DNA of 5,225 nucleotides from Chloroflexota bacterium (GCA_020346965.1 CP070793.1:1281866-1287090), one strand, 5' to 3'. Shown: positions 1 to 5,225, counted from the first letter of the stretch. Made by a program: numbers and translations. The notes: generated from the sequence alone by a model not told the origin.

Positions 1-80
1 ATACGAGTTGTAGCAATCTTAGCCAATGGCGTTATCTCAGTGTCTACTTCAACGTCATCATAATAAATTTGCTTTACCAT
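1..80 (-). CDS. MaoC-like dehydratase, N-terminal fragment (runs off the window)
   Basis: Only the first 26 residues are visible, beginning MVKQIYYDDVEVDTEI and continuing to TPLAKIATTR. The 'YYDDVEVDTEI.PL.K..TTR' pattern is the usual opening of small MaoC/hot-dog enoyl-CoA hydratases, just before the hydratase motif with the catalytic Asp and His, which would lie outside the window. The ATG at 80-78 follows a strong GGAGG site at 89-85. The gene starts 34 nt after the stop of the other MaoC gene, so it is the fourth gene of the minus operon. By analogy with split hydratases such as mycobacterial HadA/HadB, I infer that this is the catalytic half of a heterodimer with the 588-115 product. 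The family call rests on a short N-terminus, so it is good but not certain. Confidence 0.72.
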   Translation of the reverse strand, partial: MVKQIYYDDVEVDTEITPLAKIATTR

Positions 81-114
81 CTCTCCTCCAAAAGAATAAC
101 ATGATTAAAACAGG

Positions 115-588
115 CTAAAACAGGATAAATGTCGACCGACTTTTGAGTGCTAAATCGCCCTTTTTGCTCACAAACGTGGTTTCCAACGTTGTAAACATGG
201 TCTTGCCTAGCCTAGTTTCGCGCTCTGTCATGCTGGCAATTTTTGTTGTAGCCGTTAATACATCACCGGCGCCAATAGGTTCAATGAATTCGAACTCAAT
301 ACCGCCATCAAGAAGCCTTGAAGGCGCTCCAGCTTTTGCCAGAGACTCAATCAACCTTTCCGAAAGGCGTCCAGCCTTGACTGGCCAACCAGTGAAACCA
401 GGAGGAGCCAATAACCTCCCATACTCGGTCTTGCCGGCGGAATCCGGATCATTGTATAAGGGGTTAGGATCGCCTATGGCGTGCGCATATCTCTGAATTG
501 CCCCTTCCTCGACCTTGAAGACGATAGTATCCAAGGTCACACCTATTAATTTCCGCAGGTCATCTGTAATCAGAATATCATTAGCCAT
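115..588 (-). CDS. MaoC N-terminal-type (FAS1-like) dehydratase subunit, probably non-catalytic
   Basis: This 157-residue protein has the length of a single hot-dog domain. Residues 34-51 match the hydratase-2 motif: GDPNPLY, then D47, then A51. Asp40 is kept, but Tyr45 stands where catalytic hydratases have His (D-x4-H). LLAPPGFTGW at residues 59-68 is the usual 'APP.F' stretch after the motif. GGIEFEF..PI..GD at 95-109 is the conserved beta-strand region of MaoC_dehydrat_N proteins. In split hydratases such as HadAB/HadBC, the subunit with the degenerate motif shapes the acyl-binding tunnel and the partner supplies Asp/His. The next gene is the probable partner. The expected reaction is reversible hydration of a 2-enoyl-CoA to a 3-hydroxyacyl-CoA in the cytoplasm; no signal peptide is seen. 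The start is fixed by GGGAGG at 600-595, 6 nt upstream. The gene begins 30 nt after the thiolase stop. Confidence 0.85.
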   Translation of the reverse strand: MANDILITDDLRKLIGVTLDTIVFKVEEGAIQRYAHAIGDPNPLYNDPDSAGKTEYGRLLAPPGFTGWPVKAGRLSERLIESLAKAGAPSRLLDGGIEFEFIEPIGAGDVLTATTKIASMTERETRLGKTMFTTLETTFVSKKGDLALKSRSTFILF

Positions 589-618
589 AATCAGCCTCCC
601 AGACTTGATTTTTTACAA

Positions 619-1821
619 TTACAGTCCAACAATAGCAATACTAACGATGTTCATGGCTGGAAACCCACCCATATTGTGGGTCAGACCCAGCTTGGGGTTC
701 TTAATTTGCCGCTCGGGCAACTGGGCTTTGCCCTGCAACTGCTTATACATTTCATACAGCATCCTGAGCCCAGAGGCACCTATAGGATGGCCGAAGCATT
801 TCAAGCCACCGTCGGGCTGAATAGGTTGCGGTCCATCATGATTGAAGCGGCCAGCCTCAATGTCCTCCTTGACTTTTCCCCTGGGACTGAATTGCAGGTC
901 TTCCATGGTCACTGCCTCAGTTATGGAGAAGCAATCGTGTACCTCAGCCATACTTATTTCTTCGCGAGGACTCTCTACACCAGCTTCTTTGTAAGCTAAT
1001 CTACCGGCACGGTAACCGGTCTCTACATGAGCCCCGTCCCATTTGGTGTACATCAATTCCTCGCCCGAACTTAGTGAAATCTGTAGCGCTTTAACATATA
1101 TAGGGTCTGGCCGGAAATTCTTGGCCATGTCAGCTCTAGTTACGATTGCAGCCGCCGCCCCATCACTAACTCCGCAGCAATCAAAAAGCCCCAGCGGCCA
1201 CGCAATGATAGGCGCATTGATTATCTGTTCCTCAGTTACTTCGCGGCGCAAATGCGCCTTCGGGTTCCGGGCTCCATTATAATGACTCTTGGCTGACACT
1301 TTAGCCAGCATTTTTTTGCCTTCTTCCGGACTAAGTCCATACACGGCAAAATATCTGGTCGCCATCATGGCAAAGGCTCCAGGGGCGGTCAACTTGGGCA
1401 TAACCAGTGCATTTTTTGTCCCCATGAGGCTGGCACCACCCGGTAATCCACCGTATCCGGTATCCTTAAGCTTCTCCACCCCCAGTGCCAGGGCGATATC
1501 ATAAGCTCCGGAAGCCACGCCATAGCACGCTCCCCTGAAAGCTTCTGTAGCAGTAGCACAGAAGTTTTCTGTCCTTGTGACAGGAATAAAGGGTAACTTC
1601 AATGCCAAAGCCATGGACGTAGCGCCTTTGCCTACACTCTGTTCCTCAAAATGCACACCAAACCAGGCCGCGTCGATGTCCTTTTTTTCTATACCTGTAT
1701 CCTCGATACACTCCTTGAAAGCATCTACCATGAGGTCATCGGCGCTTTTATCCCATAACTCACCAAACTTAGTACAACCCATGCCTATGATAGCAACCTT
1801 GTCCTTAATACCTTCTGCCAT
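619..1821 (-). CDS. SCP2-type thiolase (acetyl-CoA acyltransferase family), catalytic residues intact
   Basis: The product is 400 residues, the normal length for SCP2-type thiolases. It opens with the family's VAIIGMGCTKFGE (9-21). Cys88 in ENFCATATEA is the acyl-accepting nucleophile. FDCCGVSDGAAAAIV lies at 213-227. The HDCF motif at 295-298 replaces the classical NEAF. The GHP motif is at 344-346 with His345, and HNMGG at 382-386 replaces the classical C-terminal CxG. In SCP2-type enzymes the HDCF Cys (here Cys297) is thought to do the job of that missing Cys, so the active site looks complete. The reaction is thiolytic cleavage or Claisen condensation of acyl-CoAs; chain length and direction are unknown. 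Second gene of the operon, 40 nt after the DUF35 fusion gene, whose product is its likely complex partner. Relatives include archaeal acetoacetyl-CoA thiolase, BbsB of benzylsuccinate degradation and PhlC of PhlACB, whose catalytic Cys is also residue 88 as I recall. GGAG at 1831-1828 supports the start. Confidence 0.9.
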   Translation of the reverse strand: MAEGIKDKVAIIGMGCTKFGELWDKSADDLMVDAFKECIEDTGIEKKDIDAAWFGVHFEEQSVGKGATSMALALKLPFIPVTRTENFCATATEAFRGACYGVASGAYDIALALGVEKLKDTGYGGLPGGASLMGTKNALVMPKLTAPGAFAMMATRYFAVYGLSPEEGKKMLAKVSAKSHYNGARNPKAHLRREVTEEQIINAPIIAWPLGLFDCCGVSDGAAAAIVTRADMAKNFRPDPIYVKALQISLSSGEELMYTKWDGAHVETGYRAGRLAYKEAGVESPREEISMAEVHDCFSITEAVTMEDLQFSPRGKVKEDIEAGRFNHDGPQPIQPDGGLKCFGHPIGASGLRMLYEMYKQLQGKAQLPERQIKNPKLGLTHNMGGFPAMNIVSIAIVGL

Positions 1822-1861
1822 TTTCTACTCCTTCTGTAAATCTGATTAGCACTCACTGAAG

Positions 1862-3304
1862 TTAGGCACGTATAGGCGCTGCCTTCCAAGAATAACCGTG
1901 AACACCACTTGATTCATCAACATATCGTCTACGGAAGGTCATCTCTACGGGCATACCTACTTTGACGGAATCCAGGTCACAATCAGCAAAATCAAACCAG
2001 AACCTGCCACCGCCAGCGAAATCCACTAGACCGTATACGGAAGGGGGGTCGATACTGGCGGCCAGGTTGTCGCCAGTATACGTAAATACAACGCCTTCCT
2101 TATCCGAAAAGCGATAATCCTCCATCTGGTCAATAGCTCCACAATCAGGATTCACACATATTCTCTGATATGGATATTGTGGCGTACCACATTTTGCACA
2201 TTTCGAGCCACGAAGAGACAGAATTACTTTACGCTCCCTGTACAACGCCGACATTGGTGTGCGGATGTTTATCTCGCCACGCATTCCTAAGTCCATTGGA
2301 GCTAAATTTCTGAAAGCAAGATATTTCTCATAGCTGGCAAGTTCCTTCTTCGAGGCCAGGTGTTTCTGTACTGCTCTTCTGCCTTTTATACTCTTGATCT
2401 TTTCAGTAACGCGGAAAACCAGCGCGTCACCACCGTTCCCAAAGCTGGCTACTAGAATTTTATCACCGGCCTTGGTATCTTCCAGTGCAGCTACCAGCAT
2501 CATCAAAGGTGAAGCTGATCCAGTATCGCCGACTGTGCTAAGCAATGTATCCTGAAGCTGATTCGGGTCAGCACCTAGTCGCTTCGCTATGGCTCCATGT
2601 TCCCGTGCATACAGACCGGGATAGATTATCTTGGCGAAATCCTTGATATTCAGTTCGTATTTCTTCAATATCCCTGATATTACCTCTGTAATGAACTGCC
2701 TATACCCAGAATCACGAATGAATCTATCTTCCCAGGCATGCTCGAATCTTTCTCCGCTTGCTCTCCAACGATCCGGAAAATCGTAGGAGATGGAATAGGA
2801 ACCTTCAAGAGTAGCAATTACATTGTCATTGCCAAAAAGAATTGCCGCGGCACCATCTCCATAGAGATACTCCTGCGGACTCCCCGGTTTACTCAAGCGA
2901 CAATCAGAGGCACAGACGAGGATATTACTTGACGACTCACCATGTACAGCATCAAAGGCGGAAAGCAGCGCAGCTGTTCCCGATTTAGCAGAGCCTATGA
3001 AATCAGCCGTCCTTATATTCGAGGGCAAATCAAGAGCCGTAGCTACCAGAGCCGAATTCTGCCTTACCATATAAGGCTGACTCGTAGTAGCGAGGTACAG
3101 ACCATCGACTGCTTCTCGTTTAAGGCCGCCTAGACAATCGATTCCTGCGGCTACTGCCATGCTGAGAGCATCTTCATCATGATTAGCGACTGCATTTTCA
3201 CCAGGCGGTGGGAACGTTCCCAGGAACCCGACAGACGTGAAAATCGTGTTATGATTCATTCGGTACCGTGGGATATAAGCTCCGTAAGACTTAATGCCGA
3301 TCAT
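1862..3304 (-). CDS. HMG-CoA synthase-like protein fused to a C-terminal DUF35 zinc-ribbon/OB-fold domain
   Basis: The protein has 480 residues. Residues 1 to about 300 have the HMG-CoA synthase fold pattern: MIGIKSYGAYIPRYRM start, DEDALSMAV at 43-51, LATTSQPYMV at 71-80, GSAKSGTAAL at 104-113, YGDGAAAILFG at 148-158, a conserved 'LLSTVGDTGSASPL' segment from 254, and ASFGNGGDAL at 286-295. A linker follows (about 300-345). The DUF35 part has a zinc ribbon with C369, C372, C383 and C388, then an OB-fold with VYGLVDFAGGGRFWF at 423-437 and the typical GYSWKAAP ending. Alignment from memory puts Thr74, Ala106 and Pro229 (or Tyr228) at the catalytic Glu, Cys and His positions, so ordinary HMG-CoA synthase activity is unlikely. 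DUF35 proteins bridge thiolases and HMGCS-like partners in archaea and in PhlACB; here bridge and partner are one chain, followed by the thiolase gene. An in-frame ATG at 3397 would add 31 residues unlike the family. The 3304 start has a near-perfect Shine-Dalgarno and a promoter that excludes the longer form. Confidence 0.88.
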   Translation of the reverse strand: MIGIKSYGAYIPRYRMNHNTIFTSVGFLGTFPPPGENAVANHDEDALSMAVAAGIDCLGGLKREAVDGLYLATTSQPYMVRQNSALVATALDLPSNIRTADFIGSAKSGTAALLSAFDAVHGESSSNILVCASDCRLSKPGSPQEYLYGDGAAAILFGNDNVIATLEGSYSISYDFPDRWRASGERFEHAWEDRFIRDSGYRQFITEVISGILKKYELNIKDFAKIIYPGLYAREHGAIAKRLGADPNQLQDTLLSTVGDTGSASPLMMLVAALEDTKAGDKILVASFGNGGDALVFRVTEKIKSIKGRRAVQKHLASKKELASYEKYLAFRNLAPMDLGMRGEINIRTPMSALYRERKVILSLRGSKCAKCGTPQYPYQRICVNPDCGAIDQMEDYRFSDKEGVVFTYTGDNLAASIDPPSVYGLVDFAGGGRFWFDFADCDLDSVKVGMPVEMTFRRRYVDESSGVHGYSWKAAPIRA

Positions 3305-3310
3305 TAACTG

Positions 3311-3317
3311 ACCTCCT
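3311..3317 (-). promoter_or_regulatory. Strong Shine-Dalgarno that sets the start of the HMGCS/DUF35 gene
   Basis: Read on the minus strand the site is AGGAGGT, almost the full anti-Shine-Dalgarno complement, 6 nt before the ATG at 3304-3302. It decides between this start and the in-frame ATG 93 nt further upstream at 3397-3395. The protein from this ATG starts with the conserved IGI.SYGAYIP.YR block. Confidence 0.88.
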
Positions 3318-3341
3318 GACGTAAGCTTCTTGGAACAAGAG

Positions 3342-3370
3342 ACTATGGCACAAAAACCGTACGGTGTCAA
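3342..3370 (-). promoter_or_regulatory. Sigma70-like promoter of the four-gene minus operon
   Basis: On the minus strand there is a perfect -35 TTGACA at 3370-3365, a spacer of exactly 17 nt, and a -10 CATAGT at 3347-3342 (4 of 6 consensus). TGC directly before the -10 gives the extended TGn element, which offsets the weak hexamer. Transcription should start near 3335, giving a leader of about 30 nt that carries the AGGAGGT site. No other promoter-like sequence was seen ahead of the downstream genes, whose gaps are only 30-40 nt, so one transcript probably covers all four. Confidence 0.72.
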
Positions 3371-3391
3371 TCTCTGACGATGCTGAAAATG

Positions 3392-3411
3392 GGTCACTGG
3401 TGATAGTCACC
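3392..3411. promoter_or_regulatory. Interrupted palindrome, possible operator of the divergent promoter region
   Basis: Half-sites GGTCACT (3392-3398) and AGTCACC (3405-3411) are separated by 6 nt and match as inverted repeats at 6 of 7 positions. Nested inside is a perfect GGTGA-TAG-TCACC (3399-3411) and an overlapping TCAC-TG-GTGA (3394-3403). The site lies about 57-76 nt upstream of the inferred minus transcription start and 73-92 nt before the ligase start. It could serve either or both directions. Its size and symmetry suit a dimeric TetR- or GntR-type acyl-CoA-responsive regulator, but no regulator gene is in view. A further GTCA-N5-TGAC (3366-3378) overlaps the -35 box. Confidence 0.38.
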
Positions 3412-3432
3412 TACAACCATCTTATTACAGAA

Positions 3433-3461
3433 AAGAGAACAGATCACAAATGTAGTAGAAT
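3433..3461 (+). promoter_or_regulatory. Weak candidate promoter of the acyl-CoA ligase gene
   Basis: TAGAAT at 3456-3461 matches the -10 consensus at 5 of 6 positions and lies 22 nt before the ATG. The hexamer 17 nt upstream (AAGAGA, 3433-3438) matches the -35 consensus at only 3 of 6, so the promoter would be weak or need an activator. The ribosome site is AAAGGGA at 3471-3477. The leader would be only about 15 nt, which is short for leaving room for that site. Confidence 0.28.
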
Positions 3462-3483
3462 ATTGAATTGAAAGGGATTTACT

Positions 3484-5082
3484 ATGAACATTGGCAGCGG
3501 AATAGATGACAGTATTAAGAGATTCGGTGAATATGAAACCCTCTATTTTGAAGGGAGATGGCACACAAATGTCGAGATAAATCGCAACGCCAACCTGTTA
3601 GGAAATGCGCTCAGAGGACTAGGTATAAGCAAAGGAGACCGGGTGGCACTGCAAATGCCCAATAGCCCCGAGGTGATTTCTGCTTTTCCAGCTATATACA
3701 AGATAGGCGCTGTTGTCGTTCCTTTAAATCCTCTGCTTCGGCCGGACCAGGCCGCCTATATATATAAGGATTCCGGAGCTAAAACTATCCTCACTAGCTC
3801 AGATTTTGTCGACCGGGTAATAGAGGCGCAAAAGCAAACTCCAAACTTGCAGCATATAATCCTCACAGACCAGGATAATGTTCCTGGAACCATCTACTAT
3901 GATACTATTATGTCAACCAAGTCGAGCGAACTGGTGATTGAGCAAACCGACAACGACGATGTTGCCGCTCTGATGTATACTGCCGGTACTACGGGGCCAC
4001 CCAAGGGTGTAATGCATACTCATTACTCACTTTATGTCAATTCTTTGTCGTTCTACGAGTATATTCTAGTTCATCGTTCGGTGACTTTACAGTTGAATAG
4101 CCGGGCACTAAATCCTAGAACGCTTCAACTCAATGAGTTCACTCAACGGGTTTCTGGTGTAAATCGAGAAATGGTTAGCCTGGGAGTACTTCCTCTATCA
4201 CATTCCTTTGGTATCGCCTTCAGTAACACTGGTAACTTCGTAGGTGGAAAGACAGTCCTATTACGGTGGTGGAATGTTGAAGATGCACTACAAGCCATCC
4301 AGAGATTCCATGTTACTCAAATGGCGGCAGTGCCTACCATGTACATCCAGATGCTGGACTTCCCCGAGCTGGACAAATACGATCTAAGCTCGCTTGAAGA
4401 CTGCCAATGTGGGGGTGCACCGCTGCCCGTGGAAGTGGCCTTGAAGTGGAAGGAAACCGTGGGAGTAGATATTCGAGAAGGGTGGGGCTTAACCGAATCA
4501 GGGGCTACTACAACAGGGCAGCCGGGCGACCTGCCACCCAAGTATGGATCCATTGGCAAAAGCCTTCTGAAATGTAACACCATAAAGGTTTTTGACGACA
4601 AAGGACGAGAACTTCCGTCGGGTCAACAAGGGGAGATAGTAGTTAAGGGGCCTACACTGATGAAAGGCTACTGGAATCTGCCTAAAGAAACAGCCAAGAC
4701 CATAAAGAACGGCTGGCTTTATACCGGCGATATAGGCCACATGGACGAGGATGGCTACTTCTTCATCACCGGCCGCAAGAAGGATATCATCATCAGAGGC
4801 GGGGAAAACGTATCGCCGATCGAAGTAGAGGAGGTTCTTGTGCAACATCCAGCGGTCGCAGAAGCAGGGGTCATAGGAATCCCAGATACAGTATATGGAG
4901 AAGAAATAAAGGCTTTCGTGGTCATAAAACCTGGTAACCATGTACATGAAGAGGAGTTAATTACATTCTGCAAAGACCGGTTACCGACCTTCAAATTGCC
5001 AAAAAGCGTACAGTTTATGGAATCCTTGCCCAGGAACATCTTGGGTAAGGTATTAAGAGCTGAACTGCGTAGGCTTGGTTGA
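3484..5082 (+). CDS. Acyl-CoA ligase (AMP-forming, long-chain fatty acid-CoA ligase type)
   Basis: This 532-residue ANL-family enzyme activates a carboxylic acid with ATP to an acyl-adenylate and then transfers it to CoA. The motifs are in order: P-loop YTAGTTGPPKGVMHTH (165-180), PLSHSFG (237-243), GGAPLP (310-315), GWGLTESGATTTG (333-345), YTGDIGHMDEDGYFFITGRKKD (413-434) with Asp416 and Arg431 for ATP ribose binding, the hinge and CoA-side loop IIRGGENVSPIEVEE (436-450), and the C-terminal LPRNILGKVLR (515-525) with catalytic Lys522. No signal peptide or membrane segment is seen. The start fits the family opening and has AAAGGGA upstream. Between the P-loop region and PLSHSFG there are about 25-35 extra residues compared with FadD-like enzymes as I recall them. 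Transcribed away from the HMGCS/DUF35-thiolase-MaoC operon, it probably supplies that pathway's CoA ester. The motifs do not reveal the substrate; fatty, branched or aromatic acids are all possible. Confidence 0.92.
   Translation: MNIGSGIDDSIKRFGEYETLYFEGRWHTNVEINRNANLLGNALRGLGISKGDRVALQMPNSPEVISAFPAIYKIGAVVVPLNPLLRPDQAAYIYKDSGAKTILTSSDFVDRVIEAQKQTPNLQHIILTDQDNVPGTIYYDTIMSTKSSELVIEQTDNDDVAALMYTAGTTGPPKGVMHTHYSLYVNSLSFYEYILVHRSVTLQLNSRALNPRTLQLNEFTQRVSGVNREMVSLGVLPLSHSFGIAFSNTGNFVGGKTVLLRWWNVEDALQAIQRFHVTQMAAVPTMYIQMLDFPELDKYDLSSLEDCQCGGAPLPVEVALKWKETVGVDIREGWGLTESGATTTGQPGDLPPKYGSIGKSLLKCNTIKVFDDKGRELPSGQQGEIVVKGPTLMKGYWNLPKETAKTIKNGWLYTGDIGHMDEDGYFFITGRKKDIIIRGGENVSPIEVEEVLVQHPAVAEAGVIGIPDTVYGEEIKAFVVIKPGNHVHEEELITFCKDRLPTFKLPKSVQFMESLPRNILGKVLRAELRRLG
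4081..4142. repeat. Imperfect inverted repeat inside the ligase gene, at the extra segment
   Basis: AGTTGAA (4091-4097) and TTCAACT (4124-4130) form a perfect 7-bp inverted repeat. Further out, GTGA (4081-4084) pairs with TCAC (4139-4142) across unequal spacers of 6 and 8 nt. A second palindrome, AACTCA-A-TGAGTT (4127-4139), overlaps the right arm. The element stays in frame and encodes roughly residues 200-220, with TLQLN occurring twice (201-205 and 213-217). It coincides with the segment that looks inserted relative to other acyl-CoA ligases. It may be chance or a small palindromic insertion. Confidence 0.4.
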
Positions 5083-5122
5083 TCTTGAGTAGATTGCTGA
5101 GCAACTGTCAAGAACAGGCAGA

Positions 5123-5156
5123 GGGCCATACTGTAGTAAGTGACCCAGTGTGGCTC
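5123..5156 (+). terminator. Hairpin downstream of the ligase gene, possible terminator without a U-tract
   Basis: GGGCCATACTG (5123-5133) pairs with CAGTGTGGCTC (5146-5156) as an 11-bp stem with two G-U pairs and a 12-nt loop. The G-U pairs make it intact only in the plus-strand transcript, which points to the ligase mRNA, whose stop codon ends 40 nt upstream. No run of U follows, so it is not a classical intrinsic terminator. It may instead protect the 3' end or act with Rho. A smaller hairpin, TTGC-TGA-GCAA (5094-5104) inside CTTGA/TCAAG arms (5084-5112), lies between it and the gene. Confidence 0.35.
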
Positions 5157-5225
5157 AGCGGATAACCTGATTGGTCCTAGCTAGTACTCCAAAGGCATCG
5201 CGCTCTACAGGATTAGGTTCTGCAA
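5155..5225 (-). CDS. Possible 3' end of an unidentified convergent gene
   Basis: One minus-strand frame stays open from the window edge for 22 codons (AEPNPVERDAFGVLARTNQVIR) and stops with TGA at 5157-5155, in the hairpin stem. The composition is protein-like, and the other two minus frames close within seven codons of the edge. That is the only support. A 22-codon open frame is easily chance, and no family is recognisable. If real, the gene converges on the ligase. Confidence 0.2.
   Translation of the reverse strand, partial: AEPNPVERDAFGVLARTNQVIR

Noticed and set aside
143..1849. Several plus-strand open frames opposite the MaoC and thiolase genes.
   Set aside because: They lie antisense to genes with clear family motifs, lack ribosome sites and show no domain signature.
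1822..1861. Possible separate promoter between the DUF35 fusion gene and the thiolase.
   Set aside because: Only a ribosome site (AGAAGGAG) is visible in the 40 nt. No -10/-35 pair fits, so co-transcription is simpler.
1862..3304. Naming the protein a true HMG-CoA synthase of the mevalonate pathway.
   Set aside because: The three catalytic positions appear replaced, a DUF35 domain is attached, and no other mevalonate gene is in view. The fold is supported, the activity is not.
3305..3397. 31-residue N-terminal extension of the HMGCS/DUF35 protein from an upstream in-frame ATG at 3397.
   Set aside because: The extension (MTHFQHRQRL...) does not look like the family, has no good ribosome site, and covers the promoter that would transcribe the gene. 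The ATG at 3304 has AGGAGGT at proper spacing and begins the conserved block.
4498..4947. Long open frames on the minus strand within the ligase gene (also 4317-4601 and 4755-5129).
   Set aside because: They overlap one another and a well-supported ligase with all family motifs in order. Their translations are Cys/Ser/Tyr-rich without recognisable domains. They are shadows of the coding strand.
5146..5225. tRNA-like stretch (GTGGCTCAGCGGATAA resembling a D-arm, and GGTTCTGCAA near the edge resembling a T-loop).
   Set aside because: No acceptor stem, anticodon arm or T-stem can be paired around them. The similarity is limited to short words.

Overview
The window carries part of a CoA-ester metabolism locus. 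Four minus-strand genes form a tight operon. One divergent plus-strand gene encodes an acyl-CoA ligase. The genes are densely packed, with Shine-Dalgarno sites ahead of the starts and a sigma70-like promoter, so the source is a bacterium. Moderate base composition, mixed codon use (many ATA, AGA and AGG codons) and this gene set fit an uncultured anaerobic lineage such as Chloroflexota (Dehalococcoidia-like) or Desulfobacterota. That placement is a guess from gene content; no marker gene is present.

Layout, in transcription order of the minus operon: (1) 3304-1862, an HMG-CoA-synthase-like protein fused to a C-terminal DUF35 zinc-ribbon/OB-fold domain; (2) 1821-619, an SCP2-type thiolase with its catalytic residues intact; (3) 588-115, a MaoC-type N-terminal hot-dog dehydratase subunit lacking the catalytic His; (4) 80 to beyond position 1, the start of a second MaoC protein, probably the catalytic partner. 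Gaps between genes are 30-40 nt. The plus-strand ligase (3484-5082) starts 179 nt from the operon. The gap between them holds a good minus-strand promoter (TTGACA, 17 nt, extended CATAGT) and an interrupted palindrome that could be an operator. After the ligase lie an 11-bp hairpin and, weakly, the possible 3' end of a convergent gene.

The likely joint role is this. The ligase makes a CoA thioester. The MaoC pair hydrates or dehydrates an enoyl/3-hydroxyacyl-CoA. The thiolase forms or cleaves a C-C bond. The DUF35 fusion protein probably forms a complex with the thiolase. The set recalls two known three-part systems: the archaeal thiolase/DUF35/HMG-CoA synthase complex and the Pseudomonas PhlACB acyltransferase. 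Here the HMGCS-like and DUF35 parts are one polypeptide, and all three HMGCS catalytic positions appear substituted. It may therefore be a scaffold, or do chemistry other than HMG-CoA synthesis. This is the most interesting feature of the window. The substrate cannot be read from the sequence.
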